From an uncultured Pseudorhodobacter sp. (GTDB lineage: Bacteria; Pseudomonadota; Alphaproteobacteria; Rhodobacterales; Rhodobacteraceae), in the NCBI GenBank assembly GCA_945952425.1, contig CAMFIX010000187.1:1-6292 (forward strand): 6,292 bases of DNA, given 5' to 3'. The notes under the pieces are model-generated. The model searched no databases, had not been told where the DNA came from, and saw only the letters and a program-made list of their open reading frames with translations. This document shows positions 1-6,266 of this stretch, piece after piece; positions within the stretch are counted from its first letter, which is position 1; each line of letters begins with the position of its first letter. Position numbers and translations under genes: made by a program.

Positions 1-333
1 GTGATGGAGAAGGACAAGGTCACCTTTGCCGCGGCGCTGAAGAAGGTGGGCATGTTCGAAGGGGTCGAGGCGGGCGGCGCGATGCTGGCCAAGCGCGCGA
101 TGACGCTGAAAAACATGAAGTGGAATGCGCCCCTGACCAAGCACGCCGCCCATTACGCGACACTGGGCGAGTTCGCCGATACCGCGCTGGATGACGTGAA
201 GAAGGTCATCATCTGGTCGAAGTCCGACACGATCGGCGCGTTCGCCGATATGATGAAAGTGATGCGGCAGAAGAAAACCGCCGTCGAGATGCTGGCCCCG
301 GCGCAGAAGGCGATGAAGGCCCTGCTGGCCTGA
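1..333 (+). CDS. Unidentified protein, probably the C-terminal part of a longer gene
   Basis: Frame 1 is open from the first base and ends at TGA 331-333, giving up to 110 residues. A GTG and an ATG are its first two codons, but no upstream sequence is visible to show a ribosome binding site, so this is more likely the tail of a gene cut by the window edge than a complete small gene. The protein is rich in lysine, alanine and methionine, has no cysteine, and reads as mostly amphipathic helix. It shows no signal peptide, no membrane segment and no catalytic motif that I recognise. Codon usage matches the rest of the window, supporting real coding. It is separated from the sugar operon by 438 bases with its own promoter signals, so a functional link is not implied. 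Family and function are not recognised. Confidence 0.6.
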   Translation: MMEKDKVTFAAALKKVGMFEGVEAGGAMLAKRAMTLKNMKWNAPLTKHAAHYATLGEFADTALDDVKKVIIWSKSDTIGAFADMMKVMRQKKTAVEMLAPAQKAMKALLA

Positions 334-375
334 GGGGTCTCGCGGCATGGCGGGTCTCTGAAACGAGCGGGATGG

Positions 376-403
376 CCGGGCGCCGGTCTGGAATGGCGCC
401 CGG
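376..403 (+). terminator. GC-rich hairpin after the first gene, possible terminator
   Basis: CCGGGCGCC (376-384) and GGCGCCCGG (395-403) form a perfect 9-bp stem with a 10-base loop, 43 bases after the stop codon of the first gene. The place fits a transcription end or an mRNA 3'-end stabiliser. No run of T follows (the next bases are GTTCAGG), so a classical intrinsic terminator is not shown. In GC-rich alphaproteobacteria, T-poor hairpins at gene ends are common but not all terminate. Confidence 0.35.
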
Positions 404-509
404 GTTCAGGCCAGGTCACGCCCCCACAGCCGCGTGGTTTCCGCGCACCCCCTTCTGCCGCCACCGCCCCCGCTTCTCGCCAGCGGCGCGGCCCGCCAGA
501 CCGACCTCG

Positions 510-559
510 CAGTCGGCAGGGCTCCGCCGCCATGGACAGCGCCCGGGCCCAGTCGGCAG
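510..559. repeat. 10-bp direct repeat CAGTCGGCAG upstream of the promoter
   Basis: CAGTCGGCAG occurs at 510-519 and again at 550-559, 40 bases start to start (close to four helical turns). The bases after each copy are also similar (GGCTCCGCC and AGCCCGCC). Both copies lie upstream of the TTGACA element at 595, where an activator might bind, but the repeat could also be chance or remnant duplication. Confidence 0.4.
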
Positions 560-580
560 AGCCCGCCTTCGCCGCAGCGC

Positions 581-594
581 GGAAAACGATTTCC
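581..594. promoter_or_regulatory. Operator-like palindrome O1 (putative LacI-family site)
   Basis: GGAAAACGATTTCC is a near-perfect inverted repeat (five of six arm positions pair) with a central CG, the form typical of LacI-family operators, where a hinge-helix leucine inserts at the central CpG step. It directly abuts the TTGACA element at 595-600. It matches the palindrome at 633-646 in 12 of 14 positions. The likely binder is the LacI-type protein encoded at 3791-4786; that pairing is inferred from context. Confidence 0.6.
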
Positions 595-623
595 TTGACA
601 GACCCGCCCGATTCGCTCAAACA
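595..623 (+). promoter_or_regulatory. Putative sigma-70-type promoter of the sugar operon
   Basis: A perfect -35 hexamer TTGACA lies at 595-600. The -10 is poor: candidates at the right distance are TCAAAC (617-622, 16-base spacer), CAAACA (618-623, 17) or AAACAT (619-624, 18), each matching only two or three consensus positions. Transcription would begin around 630, at the left edge of the second palindrome, giving a leader of about 140 bases. A weak -10 beside a perfect -35 and flanking operator-like sites suits a regulated promoter. The call rests on the -35 and the context. Confidence 0.5.
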
Positions 624-631
624 TCCCGCTA

Positions 632-647
632 CGGAAAAGGTTTTCCG
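632..647. promoter_or_regulatory. Operator-like palindrome O2 (putative LacI-family site)
   Basis: CGGAAAAGGTTTTCCG has perfect 7-bp arms (CGGAAAA / TTTTCCG) around a central GG. Its 14-base core (633-646) is 12/14 identical to the palindrome at 581-594, with the same arm spacing, so the same dimer could bind both. The centres are 52 bp apart, about five helical turns. It sits at or just after the expected transcription start, where binding would block RNA polymerase. The central GG instead of CG may make it a weaker site for a LacI-family protein. Confidence 0.6.
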
Positions 648-761
648 GCAGCGTATTCTTCCGATCTACCCCCCCGACTCCGACGCCGAGGAACGTCCGG
701 GCCGGCCGGAGAAACTTGCCCGAAAAACCCCGATCTGCAGCATGGGCGCGAAAAGCCCGAG

Positions 762-766
762 GGAGG
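762..766 (+). promoter_or_regulatory. Shine-Dalgarno of the binding-protein gene
   Basis: GGAGG lies 5 bases before ATG 772. This decides the start against an in-frame ATG at 742 and more distant upstream starts, which lack such a site and would bury the signal peptide. A small hairpin (GGGC 744-747 with GCCC 755-758) lies just upstream. Confidence 0.85.
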
Positions 767-771
767 AAAGC

Positions 772-2022
772 ATGACAAAGACTGCAACCCGCCGGGGCGC
801 GGGGATGGTTCTGGCGGCCTTCGCGGCGCTGATGAGCTCTGCCGCCTGGGCCGAAGACCTGACGATGTGGGTCCGCGAAAGCGCCGCCGACCCGGGCAAG
901 CTGATGGTCGACCTGTGGAATTCGTCCCACGACAACAAGATCACCCTGACCGCCATCCCCGACAACCAGCTGGTGACCAAGCTCGCGACCTCGGCCCAAT
1001 CGGGTGATGCGCCCGATATCGTCAGCTTCGACCTGATCTACATGCCCGATTTCATGAAGGCCGGCCTCCTGACCGACCTGACCGACCAGCTGAAGGCCGA
1101 TCCGCATTACGCGACGCATATCCAGGCCTACAAGGACATCGCGACCTATGAGGGCAAGACCTATGGCGTGGGCTTCACCCCCGACGTCTCGGTCCTGGCC
1201 TGGAACAAGGATCTCTTCAAGGCCGCCGGACTCGATCCCGAAAAAGGCCCCGCCACCATCGACGAGATCGTCGAGGACGCCCGCAAAATCCGCGCTTTGG
1301 GTGGCGACACCTACGGCTTCTGGTTCTCGGGCGCCTGCCCGGGCTGCAACATCTTCGTCACCTCGCCGATGATGGTCGCGGCGGGCTCCAAAATCCTGCC
1401 GAAGAACGGCGACGACGAGGCCCTGACCGGCGACGGCGTGAAAAAGGTGCTGGAGGCCTACAAGACGATGTGGGACGAAAAGCTGATCCCCGAGAATGCC
1501 GAGGTCGACACCGGCGCCAATTTCGTCTCGGCCTTCGCCAGCGGCAAGATCGGCATCGCAGGCACCGGCGGCTTCCTGATCTCGCTGATGAAACGCGAAC
1601 ATCCCGATTTCAACTATGGGCTGACGCTTCTGCCGGGGGCAGAGCCCGGCCAGGTCTCGGGCTTTGTCGGCGGCGACGTGGTGGCGATCCCGGCCAAGGG
1701 CAAGAAAGAGGCCGCGGCGCGGGAGTTCGTCACCTGGGTTCTGTCGGACGAGGCGCAGCTGCAGGGCCTCGCCAAGAACTCGATCCTGACGACGCGGACC
1801 GACCTGGCGGACAACGAGTTCTCCAAGGGCAACGACAAGGTGCTGACCACCTCCAAGGCCCTGGCGGCGGGCTATGTGCCTTGGGTCTTCCACTTCGCCG
1901 ATATGGTGAACAGCGACTCGTCGCCCTGGATCACCATGCTGCAAACCGCGATCTTCGACGGGGATGTCGATGGCGCCATTGCGACGGCGAAGACAGAGAT
2001 GAAGGCCATCGCGGCGAAGTAA
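772..2022 (+). CDS. Periplasmic sugar-binding protein of an ABC importer (family 1 solute-binding protein)
   Basis: A 416-residue extracellular solute-binding protein, the usual length for the MalE/UgpB-like family. Residues 1-27 form a Sec signal peptide: basic start (TATRR), hydrophobic core, and cleavage after AWA, leaving a mature protein starting ED. There is no lipobox, so it should be free in the periplasm. Family hallmarks follow: an ITLTAIP strand, QSGDAPDIVSFDL, a GKTYGVGF segment, VLAWNKDLFKAAGL, then late GKIGIAGTGGF and a WVLSDEAQ segment. A CPGC pair at residues 189-192 could form a disulfide. The start at 772 is fixed by GGAGG five bases upstream and by the signal peptide. It is the first gene of the operon; two permeases follow. 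The ligand cannot be read from the sequence. The downstream GH127 gene suggests an arabinofuranose-containing oligosaccharide, which is inference only. Confidence 0.92.
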   Translation: MTKTATRRGAGMVLAAFAALMSSAAWAEDLTMWVRESAADPGKLMVDLWNSSHDNKITLTAIPDNQLVTKLATSAQSGDAPDIVSFDLIYMPDFMKAGLLTDLTDQLKADPHYATHIQAYKDIATYEGKTYGVGFTPDVSVLAWNKDLFKAAGLDPEKGPATIDEIVEDARKIRALGGDTYGFWFSGACPGCNIFVTSPMMVAAGSKILPKNGDDEALTGDGVKKVLEAYKTMWDEKLIPENAEVDTGANFVSAFASGKIGIAGTGGFLISLMKREHPDFNYGLTLLPGAEPGQVSGFVGGDVVAIPAKGKKEAAAREFVTWVLSDEAQLQGLAKNSILTTRTDLADNEFSKGNDKVLTTSKALAAGYVPWVFHFADMVNSDSSPWITMLQTAIFDGDVDGAIATAKTEMKAIAAK

Positions 2023-2030
2023 CCCCACCA

Positions 2031-2059
2031 CGGCGCCCCGGGCTCGACCCGGGGCGCCG
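2031..2059 (+). promoter_or_regulatory. Strong intercistronic stem-loop between binding-protein and permease genes
   Basis: Arms 2031-2042 and 2048-2059 form a perfect 12-bp stem, almost all G-C, with the 5-base loop CTCGA. It begins 8 bases after the binding-protein stop codon and 42 bases before the next ATG. No T-run follows (next bases ACCCGAAAAG), so it is not a classical terminator. In sugar importer operons such as malE-malF, a palindrome here protects the binding-protein mRNA from 3' decay so that it is made in excess over the permeases. The same role is likely here, by analogy. Confidence 0.75.
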
Positions 2060-2100
2060 ACCCGAAAAGCCGACCAGAAAACCCCAACCCCGGACGCCCC

Positions 2101-2973
2101 ATGACCTCCCGCAGCGGATATATCGGCCTTCTCTGGCTGTCCCCGGCGCTGGCCTTCACCGCGCTTTTCGTGCTGTGGCCGATGGGGCACCTGGTCTGGC
2201 TTTCCTTCACCTCGACGTCCCTGCTGGGCGGAGGCGACTTCGTCGGCCTCAAGAACTACACGACAGCCCTGAGTGACCCCAAGTTCTGGGCGGCCTTCAA
2301 GTTCACCCTGTCTTACACGCTGTTCATCACGCCGCTTCTGATGGGGCTGGGCTTTGCGCTGGCGATGCTCGTCGCCCCCAACACGCCCCTGCGCCGGATC
2401 ACCCGCACCGTCACTTTCCTGCCGGTGGTCATCGGCCTCGCCTCCTCGTCGCTTCTGTGGTTCTGGCTGTTCGACCAGCAGGTCGGCCTGTTCAACCTGT
2501 TGCTCGTCAAACTGCACATCATCGACGCCCCCCTCGTCTGGTTCAAAAAGCCCGAGACCGCGATGATCGCCGTCATCCTTTCCGTCACCTGGAAGGTCGT
2601 GGGCTTCGGGATGATCCTCATCATGGCGGGCATCCAGTCGATCCCGGCCGACCTGTTCGAGGCCGCCCGCATCGACGGCGCCAGCGCCACCCTGCGCGCC
2701 CGGCGGATCATCCTGCCGCTGGCGCTGCGGTCGATCCTGATGGCCACCGTCATCTCGGTCATCGGCTCGATGCTGGCCTTCGACCAGTTCTACCTGATGA
2801 CCGGAGGCGGCCCGCGCGGCAAGACCTTCACCTCGGTCTACTGGATCTATCAGAACGGCTTCATCCGGTTCGACCTCGGCTATGCGGCGGCCTTGTCGGT
2901 CATCCTGATGGTCGTCATCATGGCGATGACCGCCCTGCAACTGCGCCTGCAGGCCGGAGGTCGCAATGGCTGA
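2101..2973 (+). CDS. Sugar ABC transporter permease, MalF/UgpA type
   Basis: A 290-residue inner-membrane permease of the carbohydrate ABC importer class, normal length for the UgpA-like branch. Hydrophobic segments include residues about 8-28 (LLWLSPALAFTALFVLWPMG), a stretch near 64-90, FLPVVIGLASSSLLWFWLF near 107-125, one near 155-180, one near 215-235, and a last one near 260-282. The cytoplasmic EAA loop that docks on the ATPase is clear: EAARIDGA at residues 187-194, continuing to the IILPLAL segment. The FDQFYLMTGGGP motif is typical of this branch. No Shine-Dalgarno is visible before ATG 2101 (the preceding bases are C-rich), and there is no better nearby start. Its end overlaps the next permease by 8 bases (2966-2973), so the two are likely translationally coupled. 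It would form the pore as a heterodimer with the next gene's product. Confidence 0.93.
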   Translation: MTSRSGYIGLLWLSPALAFTALFVLWPMGHLVWLSFTSTSLLGGGDFVGLKNYTTALSDPKFWAAFKFTLSYTLFITPLLMGLGFALAMLVAPNTPLRRITRTVTFLPVVIGLASSSLLWFWLFDQQVGLFNLLLVKLHIIDAPLVWFKKPETAMIAVILSVTWKVVGFGMILIMAGIQSIPADLFEAARIDGASATLRARRIILPLALRSILMATVISVIGSMLAFDQFYLMTGGGPRGKTFTSVYWIYQNGFIRFDLGYAAALSVILMVVIMAMTALQLRLQAGGRNG

Positions 2974-3794
2974 GCGCCCGCTGAAACGCACCCTCATCGC
3001 CGCTTTGTGCATCGGCGTCATCGCCGTGATGACCCTGCCGCTGATCCTGTCCTTCCTGGCCTCACTCCGCCCGCTGGCCGAGACCTCGGCCGTGCCGCCG
3101 ACCGTCTTCCCCTCGGCGCTTTCGTTCGACAATTACGCCAAAGTCGCCAATTACCAGCAAGGCATCTGGGTCTATGTGAAGAACTCCGCCCAGGTCGCCG
3201 CCATGGCCATCGCCTTGTGTCTGGCCCTGTCCGTCCCCGCCGGTTTCGCCCTGGCCCGCTTCCCGGTGCCGGGGAAAGAGGCCTGGTTCCTCTTGCTCCT
3301 CGCCTCGATGATGGTGCCCTACCAGGCCCTTCTGGTGCCGCTTTACCTGATGTTCGCCAAGCTCGGCCTGACCGCGAGCCACTTCGGCCTCGCCATCCTG
3401 CACGCCGTGTTGCAGCTGCCGTTTTCCATCTACCTGATGCGCAACTCCTTCGAGGCCATCCCGCGCGAGCTGGAAGAGGCCGCCCGCGTCGATGGCGCCT
3501 CATCCCCCTTCATGCTGCGCCGGGTCTTCATGCCGCTGGCCCTGCCCGGCATGGTCACCGTCGCCCTCTTCGCCTTCATCACCAGCTGGAACGAGTTCAT
3601 CGGCGCCCTGATCCTGATGAACACCGAAAGCGCCTTCACCGTGCCGATCATGCTGACCGGCGTCGTCTCGGGCGCTTTCGGATCGGTCGATTGGGGCGCG
3701 CTTCAAGCCTCGGTCGATCCTGCCTTGCCTTGCGGTCTATCGGCGGCTCCAGAAATACTACGTGTCGGGCTTGCTGGCAGGAGCGGTGAAATGA
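2966..3794 (+). pseudogene. Sugar ABC transporter permease, MalG/UgpE type, frameshifted near its 3' end
   Basis: The second permease starts at ATG 2966 with GGAGG (2956-2960) five bases upstream. Through about residue 249 it is a normal MalG-type protein: membrane segments near 9-31, 74-96, 106-128, 136-158 and 196-215, the EAA loop EEAARVDGA at 170-178 followed by RRVFMPLALPG, and the late family motif GSVDWGALQAS. The frame then changes around 3711-3719. The expected tail (ILPCLAVY through LLAGAVK, 25 residues) is encoded in another frame at 3717-3791 and ends at TGA 3792-3794, which overlaps the regulator start as ATGA. From the family pattern I estimate about 8 bases are missing; restoring them gives 278 residues, a usual length. 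As read, the last membrane helix is lost and the frame runs on into the LacI gene. It is either a true inactivating mutation or an assembly error; I cannot tell which. Confidence 0.85.
3683..3718 (+). repeat. 9-bp direct repeat TCGGTCGAT at the permease frameshift
   Basis: TCGGTCGAT occurs at 3683-3691 and 3710-3718, 27 bases apart and in the same frame, so SVD is encoded twice (GSVDW and ASVDP). The first copy fits the conserved family motif. The second lies exactly where the permease frame breaks, which suggests a slippage, template-switch or assembly event guided by the repeat. Confidence 0.7.
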
Positions 3795-4786
3795 GCGACG
3801 AAAAGCGTGGGGCGGCGACGATCCATGACGTGGCGCGGGCGGCGGGCGTGTCGATCGGCACGGTGTCGAAGGCCTTGAACGGCACGGGGTCTTTGGCCGA
3901 GGCCACGCGGGAAAAGGTGAAAGAGGCGGTGCGGGCGCTGAACTTCCGCCCGAACCTGCTGGCGAAATCGCTGCACACCGGCCTGTCGGGCTCGGTCGGG
4001 CTGATCTCGAACGACAGTTTCGGGCGCTTCACCATGCCGATCATGGAGGGGCTGGAGCGGGTTCTGGCCGCCGAGGGGATCGGCGTCTTCATGGCGAACG
4101 CAACCGACGATGCCGAACGCGAGCGCGAGCATCTGAACCAACTGCTTGCCAAGCAGATCGACGGGCTGGTGGTGACCTCTCGCCGCGCTGACCGCAGGCC
4201 CTCGGTCGATCTGCAGGGCGTCGGCGTGCCGGTGATCTATGTCTTCTCCCAGGGCGATGAGGGCGCGCTGACGCTTCTGCCCGACGACGAGGGCGGCGCG
4301 CATCTGGCGACCGAACATCTGATCGGCCGGGGTCGCCGCAAGATCGCCCATATCACCGGGCCGGAGAATTTCGAAGCCGTGCGCCTGCGCGAAAAGGGCT
4401 GGCGCCGGGCCTTGGCGGTGGCGGGGCTGGACCCCGGGCCGGTGATCCACGGCGCCTGGTCCGAAGCTTCGGGCCGCGAGGCGATGACCGGCCTTCTGTC
4501 GCAAAAGCCCGATGCGGTCTTCTGCGGCAACGACCAGATCGCCCGCGGTGTCGCCGATGCGATCCGCGAGGCCGGGCTGAAATGCCCCGACGACATCGCC
4601 CTGACCGGCTTTGACAACTGGAACGTCATGGTTGAGGCCTGCCGCCCACCGCTGACCTCTGTCGACATGAACCTGCAAGCCCTGGGCGCCGAGGCCGGAC
4701 GCCAGCTTGCGACGATGATCAAGGGCGCCCAGGCCACCGGCACGATGCGCCTGCCCTGCACGCTGGTCGTGCGCGAAAGTTCCTGA
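3791..4786 (+). CDS. LacI-family transcriptional regulator
   Basis: A 331-residue LacI/GalR-family protein of near-standard length. Residues 10-30 (TIHDVARAAGV, then SIGTVSKALN) form the N-terminal helix-turn-helix; residues 54-64 (PNLLAKSLHTG) are the hinge, with Leu61 in the position that inserts at the central CpG of operators in PurR and LacI. The rest is a periplasmic-binding-protein-like sensor domain: SVGLISND, IDGLVVTSRR, the HLIGRGRRKIAHITGP segment, PDAVFCGNDQIARGVADA, and ALTGFDNW. The start at ATG 3791 has AGGAG (3779-3783) seven bases upstream and overlaps the intended permease stop (ATGA), indicating translational coupling. The permease frame now runs into it without a stop, but the intact domain and its own Shine-Dalgarno argue for a separate protein. 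It is probably the local repressor, acting at 581-594 and 632-647 and therefore also controlling itself. The inducer is unknown, plausibly an imported sugar or its product. Confidence 0.93.
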   Translation: MSDEKRGAATIHDVARAAGVSIGTVSKALNGTGSLAEATREKVKEAVRALNFRPNLLAKSLHTGLSGSVGLISNDSFGRFTMPIMEGLERVLAAEGIGVFMANATDDAEREREHLNQLLAKQIDGLVVTSRRADRRPSVDLQGVGVPVIYVFSQGDEGALTLLPDDEGGAHLATEHLIGRGRRKIAHITGPENFEAVRLREKGWRRALAVAGLDPGPVIHGAWSEASGREAMTGLLSQKPDAVFCGNDQIARGVADAIREAGLKCPDDIALTGFDNWNVMVEACRPPLTSVDMNLQALGAEAGRQLATMIKGAQATGTMRLPCTLVVRESS

Positions 4787-4797
4787 AAGGAGACCCC

Positions 4798-6266
4798 ATG
4801 CGTCGCTATTCCTCCGTCCCCTTCGCCGATGTGAAGATCACCGGGCCCTTTTGGTCCGAACGGCTTGAAACCGTCCTGACCCGCACGATCCCCAGCCAGC
4901 ACAAGCAGCTGGAAAAGTTCAACATGTTGCGCAGCCTCAAACTGCCGAAACCCGTGCCGCCGCAGACGATCAAGCCGCATGCCAACGGCTTCACCACCGA
5001 GATCTTCTGGGACAGCGACATCGGCAAATGGGTCGAAGCGGCAAGCTACGCCCTGACCCACCGCCGCGATCCCGTGGTCGAGGCGCAGATCGAAGAGATC
5101 GTCGCCGACCTTGAAAAAGCCCAGGCCCCCGACGGCTATCTGAACTGCTGGTATCTGGAGCGCGAGCCGCAGAACCGCTGGACCAACCTGCGCGACAACC
5201 ACGAGCTTTACAACGCCGGCCACCTGCTGGAAGGCGCCGTCGCCTATTACCGCGCCACCGGGCGGGACCGGATGCTGGCGGTGATGGAGCGCTATATGGA
5301 CCACGTGGCCACGGTCTTCGGCACCGGCCCGGGCCAAAAGCCCGGCTACTGCGGCCACCAGGAGATCGAGCTGGCGCTGGTGAAGGCCTTCCACGCGACG
5401 GGCAAGCGCAAGTTCCTCGACCTCGCGTCCTATTTCATCGACCAGCGCGGCGCGCAGCCGCATTACTTCGACACCGAACGCGACGCCCGCGGCGAGCCCG
5501 CCGGAAAATACGGCCAGGGCACCTATGAATACAGCCAATCCCACCTGCCCGTGCGCCAGCAAACCAAGGTCGTCGGCCACGCCGTCCGCGCCATGTATAT
5601 GTATACCGCCATGGCCGACCTCGCGGCGGAACACGGCGATGCGGCGCTGAAAGCCGCCTGCGAGACCCTGTGGCGCGACGTCACCGAAACCCGCATGTAT
5701 GTGACCGGCGGCTTCGGGCCTTCTGCCCGGAACGAGGGCTTCACCCAGGATTACGACCTGCCCAACGACACCGCCTATGCCGAAACCTGCGCCTCGGTCG
5801 CCATGATCTTCTGGGCCGCGCGGATGCTGAACCTGGACCTCGATGGCCAATATGCCGACATCCTGGAGCTGGCCCTTTACAACAACTCCCTCGCGGGCCT
5901 GTCGCGCGACGGGACGACCTATTTCTACGACAACAAGCTGGAGAGCGACGGCACCCACCAGCGCTGGGAATGGCACCCCTGCCCCTGCTGCACGATGAAC
6001 GTCGCGCGCCTCGTGGCCTCGATCGGCGGTTATGTCTTTGGCCTGGCGAAGGACGAGATCGCCGTCCACCTCTACGGCGGAGCCAGCGCCACCCTGCCCG
6101 TGGCGGGCGGGCATGCCACGGTGACCGAGACCTCGAATTACCCCTGGGACGGCGCGATCAAGGTTGCCGTCAAATCTGACCGCGCCTTCACGCTTTCCTT
6201 GCGCATCCCCTCCTGGGCCCAAGGCGCCACGGCCCGCGTCAACGGCGCCGAAATCCCGGTGACGAC
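4798..6266 (+). CDS. GH127-family (DUF1680) glycosidase, putative beta-L-arabinofuranosidase, 3' truncated
   Basis: ATG 4798 has AAGGAG (4787-4792) five bases upstream and lies 11 bases after the regulator stop. About 489 genuine codons are present; family members are usually about 640-660 residues, so roughly the last quarter is missing. There is no signal peptide, so it should act in the cytoplasm. The N-terminal VKITGPFWSERL, then HELYNAGHLLEGAVAYY (135-151), GHQEIELAL (186-194), GHAVRAMY (260-267) and YVTGGFG are family motifs. By alignment from memory with Bifidobacterium HypBA1, the zinc-cysteine active site is complete: Glu329 and Cys331 (AETCAS) and the Cys397-Cys398 pair (PCPCCTMN), with Cys397 as nucleophile, Glu313 as acid/base candidate and His261 matching an active-site histidine. 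HypBA1 releases L-arabinose from beta-1,2-linked arabinofuranosides of plant hydroxyproline-rich proteins; other GH127 members act on different sugars, so the substrate is provisional. The frame stays open into the adapter, adding false residues CLLYTS. Confidence 0.9.

Larger units (their letters stand above)
334..771. other. Non-coding regulatory region upstream of the sugar operon
   Basis: This 438-base stretch carries no convincing gene. Open frames crossing it have no good ribosome binding site and resemble no protein family I know. The left part (about 404-505) is C-rich and I see nothing definite in it. The rest holds the elements listed separately: a GC-rich hairpin at 376-403, a 10-bp direct repeat at 510 and 550, two related palindromes at 581-594 and 632-647, a TTGACA element at 595-600, and a leader of roughly 140 bases ending in the Shine-Dalgarno of the binding-protein gene. 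A short heptamer, GGGTCTC, is also repeated at 335-341 and 352-358 just after the first gene; I attach no function to it. Confidence 0.7.

Noticed and set aside
532..771. N-terminal extension of the binding protein from ATG 532 or 742
   Set aside because: No Shine-Dalgarno, the extension crosses the promoter and palindromes, and it would place the signal peptide internally.
2031..2059. Intrinsic terminator after the binding-protein gene
   Set aside because: No T-run follows the stem and the downstream permease genes clearly belong to the same transport system; a stabilising or attenuating hairpin fits better.
406..3132. Very long open frame on the minus strand (908 codons)
   Set aside because: It lies opposite clear binding-protein and permease genes, is rich in Arg, Gly, Asp and Gln as expected from GC-rich antisense codons, and has no family resemblance or ribosome binding site.
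3683..3794. Programmed ribosomal frameshift producing both permease and fusion
   Set aside because: No slippery heptamer or stimulatory structure is evident, and several conserved residues are missing, so a simple frame change would not restore the normal protein.
2966..4786. A single 606-residue permease-LacI fusion protein acting as a membrane-tethered repressor
   Set aside because: The missing permease tail is still present in another frame and ends at the regulator start with an ATGA overlap, and the regulator has its own Shine-Dalgarno. The fusion would also lack the sixth helix and put the DNA-binding domain outside the cytoplasm.
4237..6222. Long minus-strand open frame (661 codons)
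   Set aside because: It is antisense to the LacI and GH127 genes, whose motifs are unmistakable; the minus frame shows no domain and is a GC-skewed shadow.
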